A stretch of DNA of 64,000 nt, taken from the NCBI GenBank assembly GCA_036501025.1, contig DASYBB010000140.1:17818-81817 (forward strand). The letters are read 5' to 3'. Shown in pieces: positions 18,440-26,549 of this stretch. Positions within the stretch are counted from its first letter, which is position 1, and every line of letters begins with the position of its first letter. Under the pieces are notes generated by a model. The model was not told where the DNA came from and did no database searches. It was given only the letters and a program-made list of their open reading frames with translations. The DNA comes from DASUBV01 sp036501025 (GTDB taxonomy: Bacteria; Actinomycetota; Actinomycetes; Streptosporangiales; Streptosporangiaceae). The translations under genes were made by a program, and so were the position numbers.

Positions 18440-20056
18440 TTAGTGGGCGTGACCGTGCCCGCTGCCGCCGGCGTCGGGCGCCGGCTCCTCGGGCTTCTCG
18501 GTGACGAGCACCTCGGTCGTGATCAGCATGCCCGCGATCGAGGCCGCGTTCTGGACGGCCGACCGGGTCACCTTGACCGGGTCGATGACGCCCTGGGCGA
18601 CCAGGTCGCCATACTCGCCGGTCGCGGCGTTGTAGCCGTGCCCGGCGGCCAGGCCGGCGATCGTGGCCACGACGACGCCGCCCTCGGCGCCCGCGTTCTC
18701 CGCGATCCACCGGGCCGGGGCCGACAGGGACTTGCGGACGACGCTGACGCCGACCGCCTCCTCGCCGGTGAGCCCGAGGTCATCGAGTGCGGCCGCGGCC
18801 TGCACGAGCGCACTGCCGCCGCCGGCGACGATGCCCTCCTCGATCGCCGCGCGGGTCGCCGAGATGGCGTCCTCGAGGCGGTGCTTCTTCTCCTTGAGCT
18901 CGACCTCGGTGGCCGCGCCGGCGCGCAGCACCGCCACGCCGCCGGCCAGCTTGGCCACCCGCTCCTGGAGCTTCTCGCGGTCCCAGTCCGAGTCCGTGGC
19001 CTCGATCTCGGCCCGCAGCTGGCGGATCCGGTCGCTGACCTGCTCCGCCTCGCCCGCGCCGTCGACGATGGTGGTCGTGTCCTTGGTGACCACCACGCGC
19101 CGGGCCTGGCCGAGGACCTCCAGGCCGACGGAGTCCAGCTTGAGGCCGACCTCCTCGCTGACGACCTGGCCGCCGGTCAGGACGGCCATGTCCTCCAGCA
19201 TGGACTTGCGGCGGTCACCGAAGCCGGGCGCCTTGACGGCGACGACGTTCAGCAGGCCGCGGATCTTGTTGACGACCAGCGTGGACAGCGCCTCGCCGTC
19301 GACGTCCTCGGCCACGACCACCAGCGGCTTCTTGGTCTGCGCGATCTTCTCCAGCAGCGGCAGGAACTCCGCCATGGACGAGATCTTGCCGGAGGTGAGC
19401 AGGATGTAGGTGTCGTCGAAGACCGCCTCCATCCGCTCCTGGTCGGTCACGAAGTACGCCGAGATGTAGCCCTTGTCGAACTGCATGCCCTCGGTGAACT
19501 CGAGCTCCAGGCCCATGGTCGGCGACTCCTCGACGGTGATGACACCGTCCTTGCCGACCTTGTCGAACGCCTCCGCGATCAGCGCGCCGATCTTGGGGTC
19601 CTGGGCCGAGACGGTCGCCACGTTCGCGATCTCGCTCTGCTCCTCGACCTCGCGGGCCGACTTGAGGAGGATCTCGGCCACCGCCGCGGCGGCGGTGTCG
19701 ATGCCGCGCTTGAGCGCCATCGGGTTGGCGCCGGCCGTGACGCTGCGCAGGCCCTCGTGCACCATGGCCTGGGCCAGCACCGTAGCCGTCGTCGTGCCGT
19801 CGCCGGCCACGTCGTTGGTCTTGGTGGCGACCTCCCGGGCCAGCTGCGCGCCCAGGTTCTCCAGCGGGTCCTCGAGCTCCACCTCACGGGCGACGGTCAC
19901 GCCGTCGTTAGTGATGGTGGGAGCACCCCACTTCTTGTCGATAACGACATTGCGGCCCTTCGGACCCAATGTCACCTTGACGGCGTCGGCGAGGCGGTTG
20001 ACGCCGCGCTCGAGCGCGCGACGCGCGTCCTCGTTGTATTCCAAGCTCTTGGCCAT
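18440..20056 (-). CDS. groL: chaperonin GroEL with His-rich tail (GroEL1 type)
   Basis: The 538-residue 60-kDa chaperonin subunit has all standard segments: VKVTLGPKGRNVVIDKKWGAP, the ATP-site VAGDGTTTATVLAQ, GYISAYFVTDQERMEA, and a C-terminal GIVAGGG. The tail ends GGSGHGHAH instead of the GGM repeat. This marks it as the GroEL1-type paralogue that actinobacteria keep next to groES, so a second groL elsewhere is expected. Some ATP/apical residues differ from classical GroEL, as is normal for GroEL1. GAGGTG precedes ATG at 20056. The groES gene lies 108 bp upstream with a hairpin between. Confidence 0.96.
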   Translation of the reverse strand: MAKSLEYNEDARRALERGVNRLADAVKVTLGPKGRNVVIDKKWGAPTITNDGVTVAREVELEDPLENLGAQLAREVATKTNDVAGDGTTTATVLAQAMVHEGLRSVTAGANPMALKRGIDTAAAAVAEILLKSAREVEEQSEIANVATVSAQDPKIGALIAEAFDKVGKDGVITVEESPTMGLELEFTEGMQFDKGYISAYFVTDQERMEAVFDDTYILLTSGKISSMAEFLPLLEKIAQTKKPLVVVAEDVDGEALSTLVVNKIRGLLNVVAVKAPGFGDRRKSMLEDMAVLTGGQVVSEEVGLKLDSVGLEVLGQARRVVVTKDTTTIVDGAGEAEQVSDRIRQLRAEIEATDSDWDREKLQERVAKLAGGVAVLRAGAATEVELKEKKHRLEDAISATRAAIEEGIVAGGGSALVQAAAALDDLGLTGEEAVGVSVVRKSLSAPARWIAENAGAEGGVVVATIAGLAAGHGYNAATGEYGDLVAQGVIDPVKVTRSAVQNAASIAGMLITTEVLVTEKPEEPAPDAGGSGHGHAH

Positions 20057-20096
20057 CGGGCACCTCAGCCTTTTCCGCTTATCCCGGCTATCCCGG

Positions 20097-20140
20097 CGCG
20101 CGTGTGCCCGGCTCGGGTGTTCCCCGGCCGGGCACGCGCG
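20097..20140 (-). other. GC-rich hairpin between groES and groL
   Basis: GTGCCCGGC-type arms (left 20097-20112, right 20127-20140) form a stem of 8 plus 6 pairs with a 2-nt bulge and a 14-nt loop. It is between the groES stop and the groL start in the same transcript. It could protect or process the groES part or attenuate groL; no T-run follows it. Confidence 0.5.
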
Positions 20141-20164
20141 CGTTTCGCTTAATTACTAGTACTT

Positions 20165-20473
20165 CTACTTCTCGATGACGGCGAGGACATCCCGGGCGGA
20201 GAGCACCAGGTACTCCTCGTTGTTGTACTTGACCTCGGTGCCGCCGTACTTGCTGTACAGGACGCGGTCGCCGACGCTGACGTCCACGGGAACGCGCTTG
20301 CCGCTGTCGTCGAAGCGGCCCGCGCCCACGGCCAGGACCTCGCCCTCCTGGGGCTTCTCCTTGGCGGTGTCCGGGATGACCAGGCCGGATGCGGTGGTCT
20401 GCTCAGCCTCGAGCGGGCGCACCACGATCCGGTCCTCGAGTGGCTTGATGACAGTCTTGGTGGCGGTCGTCAC
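20165..20473 (-). CDS. groES: co-chaperonin GroES
   Basis: The 102-residue 10-kDa lid of the chaperonin ring starts with IKPLEDRIVVRPLEAE, has the mobile loop TTASGLVIPDTAKEKPQEG, and continues with VGDRVLYSKYGGTEVKY. All are family-typical. GTG at 20473 is chosen: GGGGGAGG lies 7 nt upstream, and the protein start VTTATKTVIKPLEDR fits actinobacterial GroES. An in-frame start at 20581 would lie inside the CIRCE element and is rejected. It is the first gene of groES-groL and is controlled by CIRCE. Confidence 0.96.
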   Translation of the reverse strand: MTTATKTVIKPLEDRIVVRPLEAEQTTASGLVIPDTAKEKPQEGEVLAVGAGRFDDSGKRVPVDVSVGDRVLYSKYGGTEVKYNNEEYLVLSARDVLAVIEK

Positions 20474-20574
20474 GATCTGACCTCCCCCTTCGGAAAGGGT
20501 TAGCTGAAATATTGGAGAGAGAGGCGACCCCGGCTCGGCCTGCCGTCGCGGGTGCCAGGCCAACCTCGGTCGCG

Positions 20575-20601
20575 TTAGCACTCTACCTCAGTGAGTGCCA
20601 G
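20575..20601. promoter_or_regulatory. CIRCE element (HrcA operator)
   Basis: TTAGCACTC (20575-20583), nine spacer bases and GAGTGCCAG (20593-20601) match the CIRCE consensus TTAGCACTC-N9-GAGTGCTAA with two mismatches in the right arm. It overlaps the expected transcription start of groES, the usual place for repression by HrcA. No hrcA gene is in the window. Confidence 0.9.
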
Positions 20602-20607
20602 TTCCGA

Positions 20608-20636
20608 ACAGTAACCCCGCGCCGTCGGCCCGTCAA
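20608..20636 (-). promoter_or_regulatory. predicted groES-groL promoter
   Basis: On the minus strand, TTGACG (20636-20631) and TACTGT (20613-20608) are 17 bp apart, a good housekeeping sigma factor match. The start point would fall about 7 bp downstream, in the CIRCE element, so bound HrcA would block initiation. Confidence 0.7.
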
Positions 20637-20665
20637 ACTTCCCGGCCGGTCCCTACGCTGTCCTG

Positions 20666-21313
20666 ATGAACCCGCCCGTTCCTGCGCCCGCCCGCGACCC
20701 GGGCCCGCTCCGGTCGTTCAACCCGGTGCAGATCGGCCGCCTCGAGGCCGCCGCGTGGGTGGCCTACTACCGCCGCCAGTGGCCGCGGCTGCTGCTGGTC
20801 TCGGTGCTGCTGGTGCACCGCGGGTTCGGGCTGAACTGGCCGCGGACCCTGCACGGCGCGTGGCTGGTGGGCCGGGCCAACCAGCTGTGGGCGCCCTACC
20901 CCGACAACGACCCGGCCGCCGCCCGGCGGTGCATGCGCCGGTTCTACGCCCTGCTCCGGCTGGCCCACGGCGCCCCGGCCGACCCGGCCCGGGCCGCCGC
21001 CCTGGAGGTGGACTGGTGGGCCGCCCACCGCGCCCGCCAGCACGCGCGGACCGCCCCGGACGAGACTGACCCGCTGGTCACCGCGCTGAGCCGCCTGTAC
21101 GCCTACCTGTACCGCGCCGACGAGGGGTCCGTCCGCCCGGCCGCCCGCCTCCGCGCCCTGGCCATGGACCTGTCCGACCGCTGGGTCGACGAGGGCGCCG
21201 CGCCCGGCAGCCCGCTGATCCCGGCCGTGCGGGCCGCCCTGGTCCGCAGCTACGCCGCCCTCCTGACCGCTGTTCACACTGAGCCCGTCCCGCCCGCCCC
21301 TGAGCCCGCCTAG
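20666..21313 (+). CDS. conserved actinobacterial protein of unknown function
   Basis: The 215-residue protein begins with a Pro-rich segment (1-18), followed by FNPVQIGRLEAAAWVAYYRRQWPRLL and a possibly amphipathic or membrane-associated helix (LLLVSVLLVHRGFGL, about 42-56). Then come RGFGLNWPRTLHGAWLVGRANQLW, PYPDNDPAAARRCMRRFYALL and a helical C-terminal half. The many Trp/Tyr/Arg residues and high G/C third positions show a real gene. I do not recognise a named family. It is transcribed away from groES and overlaps the tsaD stop by 4 bp. Confidence 0.8.
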   Translation: MNPPVPAPARDPGPLRSFNPVQIGRLEAAAWVAYYRRQWPRLLLVSVLLVHRGFGLNWPRTLHGAWLVGRANQLWAPYPDNDPAAARRCMRRFYALLRLAHGAPADPARAAALEVDWWAAHRARQHARTAPDETDPLVTALSRLYAYLYRADEGSVRPAARLRALAMDLSDRWVDEGAAPGSPLIPAVRAALVRSYAALLTAVHTEPVPPAPEPA

Positions 21314-22338
21314 GCCAGGACGCTGGTCACCGGCAGGCTGGAGTCGGCCGCGAAGTCCAGCGCCGACGGCGCCGCGCCGCGCTCGTGCAGGTGCGCGCCG
21401 AGCGCCGCGACCATGGCCCCGTTGTCGGTGCACAGGCCCGGCCGCGGCACCCGCAGCGTGATCCCGGCCGCCTCGCACCGCTCCGCGGCCAGCACCCGCA
21501 GCCGCGAGTTGGCCGCCACGCCGCCGCCGATGACCAGGTGATCGACGTCGTGCGCGCGGCACGCGGCGATGGCCTTGCGGGTCAGCACGTCGGCCACGGC
21601 CTCCTGGAACGACGCCGCCACGTCGGCCACCGGCACCGGCTCCCCCGCCGCCTCCCGGGCCTCGACCCAGCGGGCCACGGCCGTCTTGAGCCCGGAGAAC
21701 GAGAAGTCGGCGGTCCCGTCGTGATATTTACCCCTGGGAAACGAAACGAACTGCCGATCGCCGGCGCCCGCCGCCCGGTCGATGAGCGGGCCGCCGGGGA
21801 ACCCCAGCCCGAGCACCCGGGCCACCTTGTCGAAGGCCTCGCCCGCGGCGTCATCGATGGTCGCGCCCAGCGGCTCCACCCCGCCGGCCAGGTCCCGCAC
21901 CAGCAGCAGCGACGAGTGCCCGCCGGAGACCAGCAGGGCAATGACCGGGACTGGCAGCGGCCCGTGCTCGAGCTGGTCCACGGCGACGTGCGCGGCCAGG
22001 TGGTTGACGCCGTACAGCGGCTTGCCCAGGGCGAGCGCGTAGGCCTTGGCCGCGCACACGCCGACCAGCAGGGCGCCGGCCAGGCCCGGCCCGGCCGTCA
22101 CGGCCAGGGCGTCGACCTGGGCCAGCGTGACCCCGGCCATGGCCAGCGCGCGGTCGACGGCCGGGACCATCGCCTCCAGGTGCGCCCGGCTGGCGACCTC
22201 GGGCACCACGCCGCCGAACCGCGCGTGCTGCTCGACGCTGGACGCGATCGCGTCGGCCAGCAGCTCGTGCCCGCGGACCAGGCCAGCGCCGGTCTCGTCG
22301 CAGGAGGTCTCGATCCCGAGGATCAGCGGCCCCGCCAT
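21310..22338 (-). CDS. tsaD: tRNA threonylcarbamoyladenosine transferase subunit TsaD
   Basis: The 342-residue protein transfers the threonylcarbamoyl group to A37 of ANN-decoding tRNAs together with TsaB and TsaE. Marks are LGIETSCDETG at the N-terminus, AVTAGPGLAGALLVG, the metal-binding histidines His113 and His117 in VNHLAAH, LLVSGGHSSLLLV, and FPGGPLIDRAA. Its ATG overlaps the rimI stop (ATGA), giving translational coupling. Length and motifs are complete. The gene family was earlier called gcp. Confidence 0.97.
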   Translation of the reverse strand: MAGPLILGIETSCDETGAGLVRGHELLADAIASSVEQHARFGGVVPEVASRAHLEAMVPAVDRALAMAGVTLAQVDALAVTAGPGLAGALLVGVCAAKAYALALGKPLYGVNHLAAHVAVDQLEHGPLPVPVIALLVSGGHSSLLLVRDLAGGVEPLGATIDDAAGEAFDKVARVLGLGFPGGPLIDRAAGAGDRQFVSFPRGKYHDGTADFSFSGLKTAVARWVEAREAAGEPVPVADVAASFQEAVADVLTRKAIAACRAHDVDHLVIGGGVAANSRLRVLAAERCEAAGITLRVPRPGLCTDNGAMVAALGAHLHERGAAPSALDFAADSSLPVTSVLA

Positions 22339-22814
22339 CAGGACCGCCCCGCCTGGGCCAGCTCCAGCCGCATGACCAGGGCGTCGGCGCCGGACGGCTG
22401 GTAGTAGCCGTGCCGGATGCCGACCTGCTCGAACCCGCGTGCGGTGTACAGCCGCTGGGCGGTGAGGTTATCCACCCGGACCTCCAGGAAGACTTCGGTG
22501 CAGCGGCGCCGGCCGGCCTCGGCCAGCAGCGCCTCCAGCAGGGCCGATCCGGTGCCGCGGCGCTGCCGGTCGCGGGTGACCGCGATGGTGACCACGTCGG
22601 CCTGGGTGCCGGCCGCGAGCAGCCCGGCGTAGCCGATCACCGTGCCGTCGCCGTCCAGCGCGACCAGGTAGTGCCGGCTGACGGGCTGCTGGGCCAGCTC
22701 GCCCTCCAGCATCGGGCGGGACCAGGCCTCCTCGCCGAATGCCTCCAGCTCCAGGGCCAGGATGACGTCGAGGTCGGCGGTCGTCATCGGGCGCAGCACG
22801 ACCTCCGCGCTCAC
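22338..22814 (-). CDS. rimI: ribosomal protein S18-alanine N-acetyltransferase (RimI-type GNAT)
   Basis: The 158-residue GNAT acetyltransferase starts MTTADLDVILALELEAFGEEAWS (about 10-32), a RimI-specific opening. The acetyl-CoA loop is VTRDRQRRGTGSALL, and the C-terminal part is EVFLEVRVDNLTAQRLYTARGFEQVGIRHGYY. The EEAWS segment and placement between tsaB and tsaD strongly support RimI. GTG at 22814 overlaps the tsaB stop (GTGA). In actinobacteria this enzyme can be promiscuous for N-termini, so S18 as sole substrate is inference. Confidence 0.92.
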   Translation of the reverse strand: MSAEVVLRPMTTADLDVILALELEAFGEEAWSRPMLEGELAQQPVSRHYLVALDGDGTVIGYAGLLAAGTQADVVTIAVTRDRQRRGTGSALLEALLAEAGRRRCTEVFLEVRVDNLTAQRLYTARGFEQVGIRHGYYQPSGADALVMRLELAQAGRS

Positions 22815-23455
22815 GGGGTCACCCGCTTGCGCTGGCCGGGCTCGCGGGCGTCGGGCCGCCGCAGGTACAACGGCTCCGCCGGGGCCGGGGAGATGCCGGC
22901 CAAGATCCGTTTCGCGGAAAGGGCGGCCAGGCAGGCGGCGTCCGGGTACCGGGGCGCGATCGGCTCCGCGCCCAGGTCGGGATACAGCACCGCGCCCTCG
23001 CCCGCGACGGGGAGGCCGGGCTCCAGGTCGGTCGCGGGGCACACCGCCGGGCCGCCGATCCGCTCGCCGGCCGCGCTGTAGCGGGCCCAGTAGAGCTCCT
23101 TGCGGCGGGCGTCGGTGGCGACGAGGAACTCGCCGCCGGGCGCGGCCACCGCGGCCGCGATGATGTCGAGCGTGCACCAGCCGTCGACCGGGAGCCCCAG
23201 GGCGCTGGCCAGGACCCGCGCCGTGACCAGGCCGGCCCGCAGGCCGGTGTAGGGCCCGGGGCCGGTCCCGACGGCGATCGCGGTGAGGTCACCGCGGCCG
23301 GCCCCGGCGCCGGCCAGCGCCCGGTCGATGAACGGGGTCAGCAGTTCGCCCTGGCGGCGGGCGTCGACGGCAGACTCGGCCGCGACGATCTTGTCCCCGT
23401 CATGCAGGGCCACGGTCACGGCCGGGGTCGCGGTGTCGAAAGCGAGCAGTAGCAC
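22811..23455 (-). CDS. tsaB: tRNA t6A biosynthesis protein TsaB
   Basis: The 214-residue ASKHA-fold protein is the non-catalytic partner that dimerises with TsaD. Marks are LLLAFDTATPAVTVAL at the start, DARRQGELLTPFID, and AVGTGPGPYTGLRAGLVTARVLASALG. GTG at 23455 begins the protein; the longer frame upstream is not family-like. It lacks the metal histidines of TsaD, as expected. It is followed by rimI with a 4-bp overlap. The gene upstream is not tsaE, as usual, but a repeat-rich membrane protein. Confidence 0.95.
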   Translation of the reverse strand: MLLLAFDTATPAVTVALHDGDKIVAAESAVDARRQGELLTPFIDRALAGAGAGRGDLTAIAVGTGPGPYTGLRAGLVTARVLASALGLPVDGWCTLDIIAAAVAAPGGEFLVATDARRKELYWARYSAAGERIGGPAVCPATDLEPGLPVAGEGAVLYPDLGAEPIAPRYPDAACLAALSAKRILAGISPAPAEPLYLRRPDAREPGQRKRVTP

Positions 23456-23487
23456 GGTTGACCAGCCTACGGCCCGCGCCGACCGGG

Positions 23488-24855
23488 TCAGCCCGTCGCG
23501 GCGTGCGCGCTGTCCTGGGTCAGGACCGCGCGCGCGACGGCCAGGGCGCCGGCCTCGATGGTGCCGACATCGACGGGGCCGTAGCCGTTCCCGGAGGCCT
23601 GGGCCTGGAGGGTCACGGTGACGACCAGGTTGCGCTGCCGCGCCGCGACGGTGACCACGTCGTTGACGGCCAGGTGGGTGTGGATGACCTGGACCGCCCG
23701 GAAGCCCTCCGTGCCCAGGCCGGTGATCAGGGTGACCTGCGCGGGCGGCACGGCGGAGTGCTTGCCGGGGTTGCGGAGCGTCTGCTCGTCGATGACGAAG
23801 TTGTCCACGGCGTTGGCGGTGGCGCTGCCGTTCCCGGCGGCCACGGCGCTGGGCTGGTAGGCCTGCGCGGTGACGTTGAGGACCCGGAACAGCGGCTTGG
23901 TGTCGACGGTGAAGCTGCACTGGCTGTAGCTGGCGCTCGTCCCGGCCGGGTTGACCTTGGTCACGTGGCCGGGCAGGTAGCTGCCCAGCAGGGCCGGGCT
24001 GACCGAGTTGCAGGCGGCCGGCACGGTGGCGAACTCGCCGGGCTGCAGGGTGGTGATGAACGTCGGCGCCGGGTGGTGCTTGGGCAGCGCGCGGATGGCC
24101 AGGAAGGCGGCCACGGCGACGGCCAGCACGACCGCGGTGCCGCAGTAGACGTAGACGCGGCGGCGGGACTTGCGCAGCCGCGCGGCGGCCGCCCGGCCCC
24201 GCCGGATCCCGCGCCGCCGCGGCTCCGGCGCGCCGGCCGGCGCCGCTTCCGGCTCGGCCACCTCAGGTTCCGCCTGCGGCGCACGGGTCCGGGTCCCGGC
24301 CGCCCGGGCCGGGCGGACGGTCAGGCCGGCCCAGGGCGGCAGGTCAGCCTCGTCGGCGCCGTCGCCCTCCGCCCAGGGGGAGGCTCCCCGCCGGGCCGGA
24401 GCCGGCGCCGGGGCCGCCTGCCGTTGCGGGGCCTGCCGTTGCGGGGCGGGCGGGGGCGGTGCCTGCCGGGGCGGGGCCGGGCGCGGGGGCGCCTGCGGCG
24501 GGGCCGCCGCTGCCTGCCGGGCACGGTAGGGGTCGGCGCCGTACGGATCGGCACCACGCGGATCGGCACCGTACGGATCAGCGCTGTAGGGATCGGCGCT
24601 GCTGGGGTCGGCCCGCCGCGGATCGGCGGCGTACGGGTCATGCGGGGGGTAGGGGTCGTCGCGCGGGCCGTAGGAGTCGCCGCGGGGTGCCTGCGGATCG
24701 TCGTCGCGCGGCGGGTAAGGGTCCCGCGGCGCGTACGGGTCGGCCGGCCGCCCGTACGGGTCGGCGGCGTACGGGTCGGCGCTCTGCTGGCCGGCCTCGG
24801 GGTCGGGGGCGCTGTGGCGCCCGTGACGACGGGGTGGCGGGCCCTGCTGAGCCAA
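23488..24855 (-). CDS. ADPY-repeat, single-pass membrane protein with extracytoplasmic domain
   Basis: This 455-residue protein has three parts. The N-terminal ~230 residues are disordered: first many ADPY/DPYG units (about 25-112), then Pro/Ala/Gln and Arg-rich sequence ending in RRGRAAAARLRKSRRR. One transmembrane helix follows (about 232-252, VVLAVAVAAFLAIRAL). The C-terminal ~200 residues form an outside domain with two cysteines (AACNSVSP, SQCSFTV), similar in layout to DUF3558-type proteins. TTG at 24855 is the start, with GGAGG 6 nt upstream. It lies inside the t6A gene order between tsaE and tsaB. The function is unknown; the layout recalls proteins that recruit partners by a proline-rich tail. 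Confidence 0.8.
   Translation of the reverse strand: MAQQGPPPRRHGRHSAPDPEAGQQSADPYAADPYGRPADPYAPRDPYPPRDDDPQAPRGDSYGPRDDPYPPHDPYAADPRRADPSSADPYSADPYGADPRGADPYGADPYRARQAAAAPPQAPPRPAPPRQAPPPPAPQRQAPQRQAAPAPAPARRGASPWAEGDGADEADLPPWAGLTVRPARAAGTRTRAPQAEPEVAEPEAAPAGAPEPRRRGIRRGRAAAARLRKSRRRVYVYCGTAVVLAVAVAAFLAIRALPKHHPAPTFITTLQPGEFATVPAACNSVSPALLGSYLPGHVTKVNPAGTSASYSQCSFTVDTKPLFRVLNVTAQAYQPSAVAAGNGSATANAVDNFVIDEQTLRNPGKHSAVPPAQVTLITGLGTEGFRAVQVIHTHLAVNDVVTVAARQRNLVVTVTLQAQASGNGYGPVDVGTIEAGALAVARAVLTQDSAHAATG
24520..24780 (-). repeat. degenerate ADPY-coding repeats
   Basis: About a dozen imperfect units such as GCCGACCCGTACGG (seen on the plus strand as GTACGGGTCGGC and GTACGGATCGGC) encode repeated ADPY/DPYG tetrapeptides in the membrane protein. 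The spacing varies (5 to 15 codons), so it is a protein-level repeat more than a perfect DNA tandem. Confidence 0.7.
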
Positions 24856-24940
24856 GGCGATCCTCCGGGCGACATCAGGCCTGGTGCGAATTCCCGCAGT
24901 TTAGTGGCGTCGCGGACACGCCGGGTGCTACATGGCGGAA

Positions 24941-25474
24941 CTATGCCGTCCCGGACAGGGCGCCCCGGGTGGCCTGCGCCGCGCGCGCCCACCGGTCGCC
25001 CCAGCCGGTCACCCGGACCGTCCGCGGCTCGTCCTCGGCGCCGGCTTCCCCCGCGGCCTGCTCGGCCGGCGCGATGGCGATCTCCAGGAAGCTGGGGGCC
25101 AGGCCCTCGGCCAGGTTCTCGCCCCATTCCACGACGGTGACCGAGCTGTCCACGTCCGTGTCCAGGTCGAGGTCGTCCACTTCGGCCCGGCTGCCCAGCC
25201 GGTAGGCATCAGCATGCACCAGGTCGGGCCCGCCGCGCAGGGACGGGTGGACACGGGCGATGACGAACGTCGGCGACGTCACCGGCCCGCGCACGCCGAG
25301 CCCGGCGCCGATCCCCTGGGTCAGGGTCGTCTTGCCCGCCCCGAGCCGGCCGGACAAGACGATGAGGTCACCGGGTCGCAGCAGCCCGGCCAGGCGCTCC
25401 CCCAGCTCGCGCATCCGGGCCGCGCTGGGCACCGTGACCGACTCCTCGAGGGCCGGCCCCGCTCCATCGTGCAT
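24941..25474 (-). CDS. tsaE: tRNA t6A ATPase TsaE
   Basis: The 177-residue P-loop protein resets the TsaB-TsaD complex by ATP hydrolysis. Walker A is SGRLGAGKTTLTQGIG; then VTSPTFVIARVHP, a switch segment LVHADAYRLG and VVEWGENLAE, all family-typical. ATG at 25474 begins MHDGAGPALEES; a later GTG in VTVPSAARMRELG is possible. The C-terminal ~45 residues (AEQAAGEAGAEDEPRTV...) are a lineage-specific extension. It starts 16 bp after the hydrolase gene. Confidence 0.94.
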   Translation of the reverse strand: MHDGAGPALEESVTVPSAARMRELGERLAGLLRPGDLIVLSGRLGAGKTTLTQGIGAGLGVRGPVTSPTFVIARVHPSLRGGPDLVHADAYRLGSRAEVDDLDLDTDVDSSVTVVEWGENLAEGLAPSFLEIAIAPAEQAAGEAGAEDEPRTVRVTGWGDRWARAAQATRGALSGTA

Positions 25475-25490
25475 CCGTTTATGCTCCCAC

Positions 25491-26549
25491 TCAGATCCGG
25501 GCCAGCAGCGCCGCTATCGCCTCGTTGACGGCCGCGGGCTGCTCCAGGATGACCAGGTGCCCGGCGCCCGGCACCATGACCAGCTCGGCGCCGGCGATGT
25601 GCGCCGCCAGCTCGGCCGACCGGCGCGCCGAGATGACCCGGTCACGGTCGCCGACCACCACGGTAGCGGGCACCGCGCCCAGCACGGCCAGTGCCGCCTC
25701 CTGGTCGTGGTCGGCCAGGGCCAGGTAGAACTCGGCCACCACCTCGACCGGCGTGGCCCGGATGATGCGCTCGGTGAAGTCGACCATGGCCGGGCTCACG
25801 CCGGGGTCGCCGAAGGCCATGTACCGGGTCGACAGGAACGCGACGTCCCCGGCCGCCTGGCGGCTCCGCTCGATCACCGCCGCGGGCCAGCCCCGCGACA
25901 CGCCGCGCAGGACCAAGGGCGCCGCCTGCCGGGCGACGAGCCGCAGCGGGGCCGGCAGCCAGCGCGACGGGTCGATCCCGGAGGCGGCGGTGGCGATGAG
26001 CACGGTGCCGCCGACCTTCAGGGGGGCATCGTCCGCGGTGAACAGGTCGGGCCGCCGGGCCGCCAGGGCCATGATCGTCATGCCGCCCATCGAGTGGCCG
26101 ACCAGCACCACGCGGCCGCCGGCCGGCATGGTCGCGGCCAGCACCGCGGCGAGGTCCGCGCCGAGCTGGCCGATGGTCGAGCGCTCGGGGTCGCCGCGGC
26201 CGGACCGCCCGTGGCCGCGCTGATCCCAGAACACCAGCCGGGCGCCGGCCAGCGCCTGGCGCTGGTAGTGCCAGATGTCCTGGCTCAGCGTGTAGCCGTG
26301 GCTGAAGACGATGGTCACCGGCGCCTCGTCGGGCCCGCTGATCTCGACGTGCAGCGGCACGCCGTCGTCCGCGAGCACGGTCAGGGCCTGGTCGCGCAGC
26401 TGGCCGAGCAGCTCACCCGCGGCCGGGTCGGGGCGCAGCCGGAGCCGGCCCACGGCGATCTTCTCGGCCGCGATGACCACGCCGGCGCCGGCCGCCAGCG
26501 CGCCGACGACCAGCCCGCTCGCCTTAGTGAGCTGCCGCCACCTCGCCAT
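25491..26549 (-). CDS. alpha/beta-hydrolase
   Basis: The 352-residue protein has an N-terminal hydrophobic helix (about 11-28, GLVVGALAAGAGVVIAAE) that may anchor it, then an alpha/beta-hydrolase domain. Marks are FSHGYTLS (oxyanion HG), WDQRGHGRSG, the nucleophile elbow VGHSMGGM, the acid region VVVGDRDRVIS and the final histidine in PGAGHLVILE. A hydrolase at this place between alr and tsaE is conserved in actinobacteria, but its substrate is unknown. It overlaps the alr 3' end by 26 bp. Confidence 0.9.
   Translation of the reverse strand: MARWRQLTKASGLVVGALAAGAGVVIAAEKIAVGRLRLRPDPAAGELLGQLRDQALTVLADDGVPLHVEISGPDEAPVTIVFSHGYTLSQDIWHYQRQALAGARLVFWDQRGHGRSGRGDPERSTIGQLGADLAAVLAATMPAGGRVVLVGHSMGGMTIMALAARRPDLFTADDAPLKVGGTVLIATAASGIDPSRWLPAPLRLVARQAAPLVLRGVSRGWPAAVIERSRQAAGDVAFLSTRYMAFGDPGVSPAMVDFTERIIRATPVEVVAEFYLALADHDQEAALAVLGAVPATVVVGDRDRVISARRSAELAAHIAGAELVMVPGAGHLVILEQPAAVNEAIAALLARI

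Noticed and set aside
24321..25127. Arg/Pro/Thr-rich frame across the ADPY repeats
   Set aside because: It is an alternative frame of the repeats and overlaps tsaE; codon pattern does not fit a gene.
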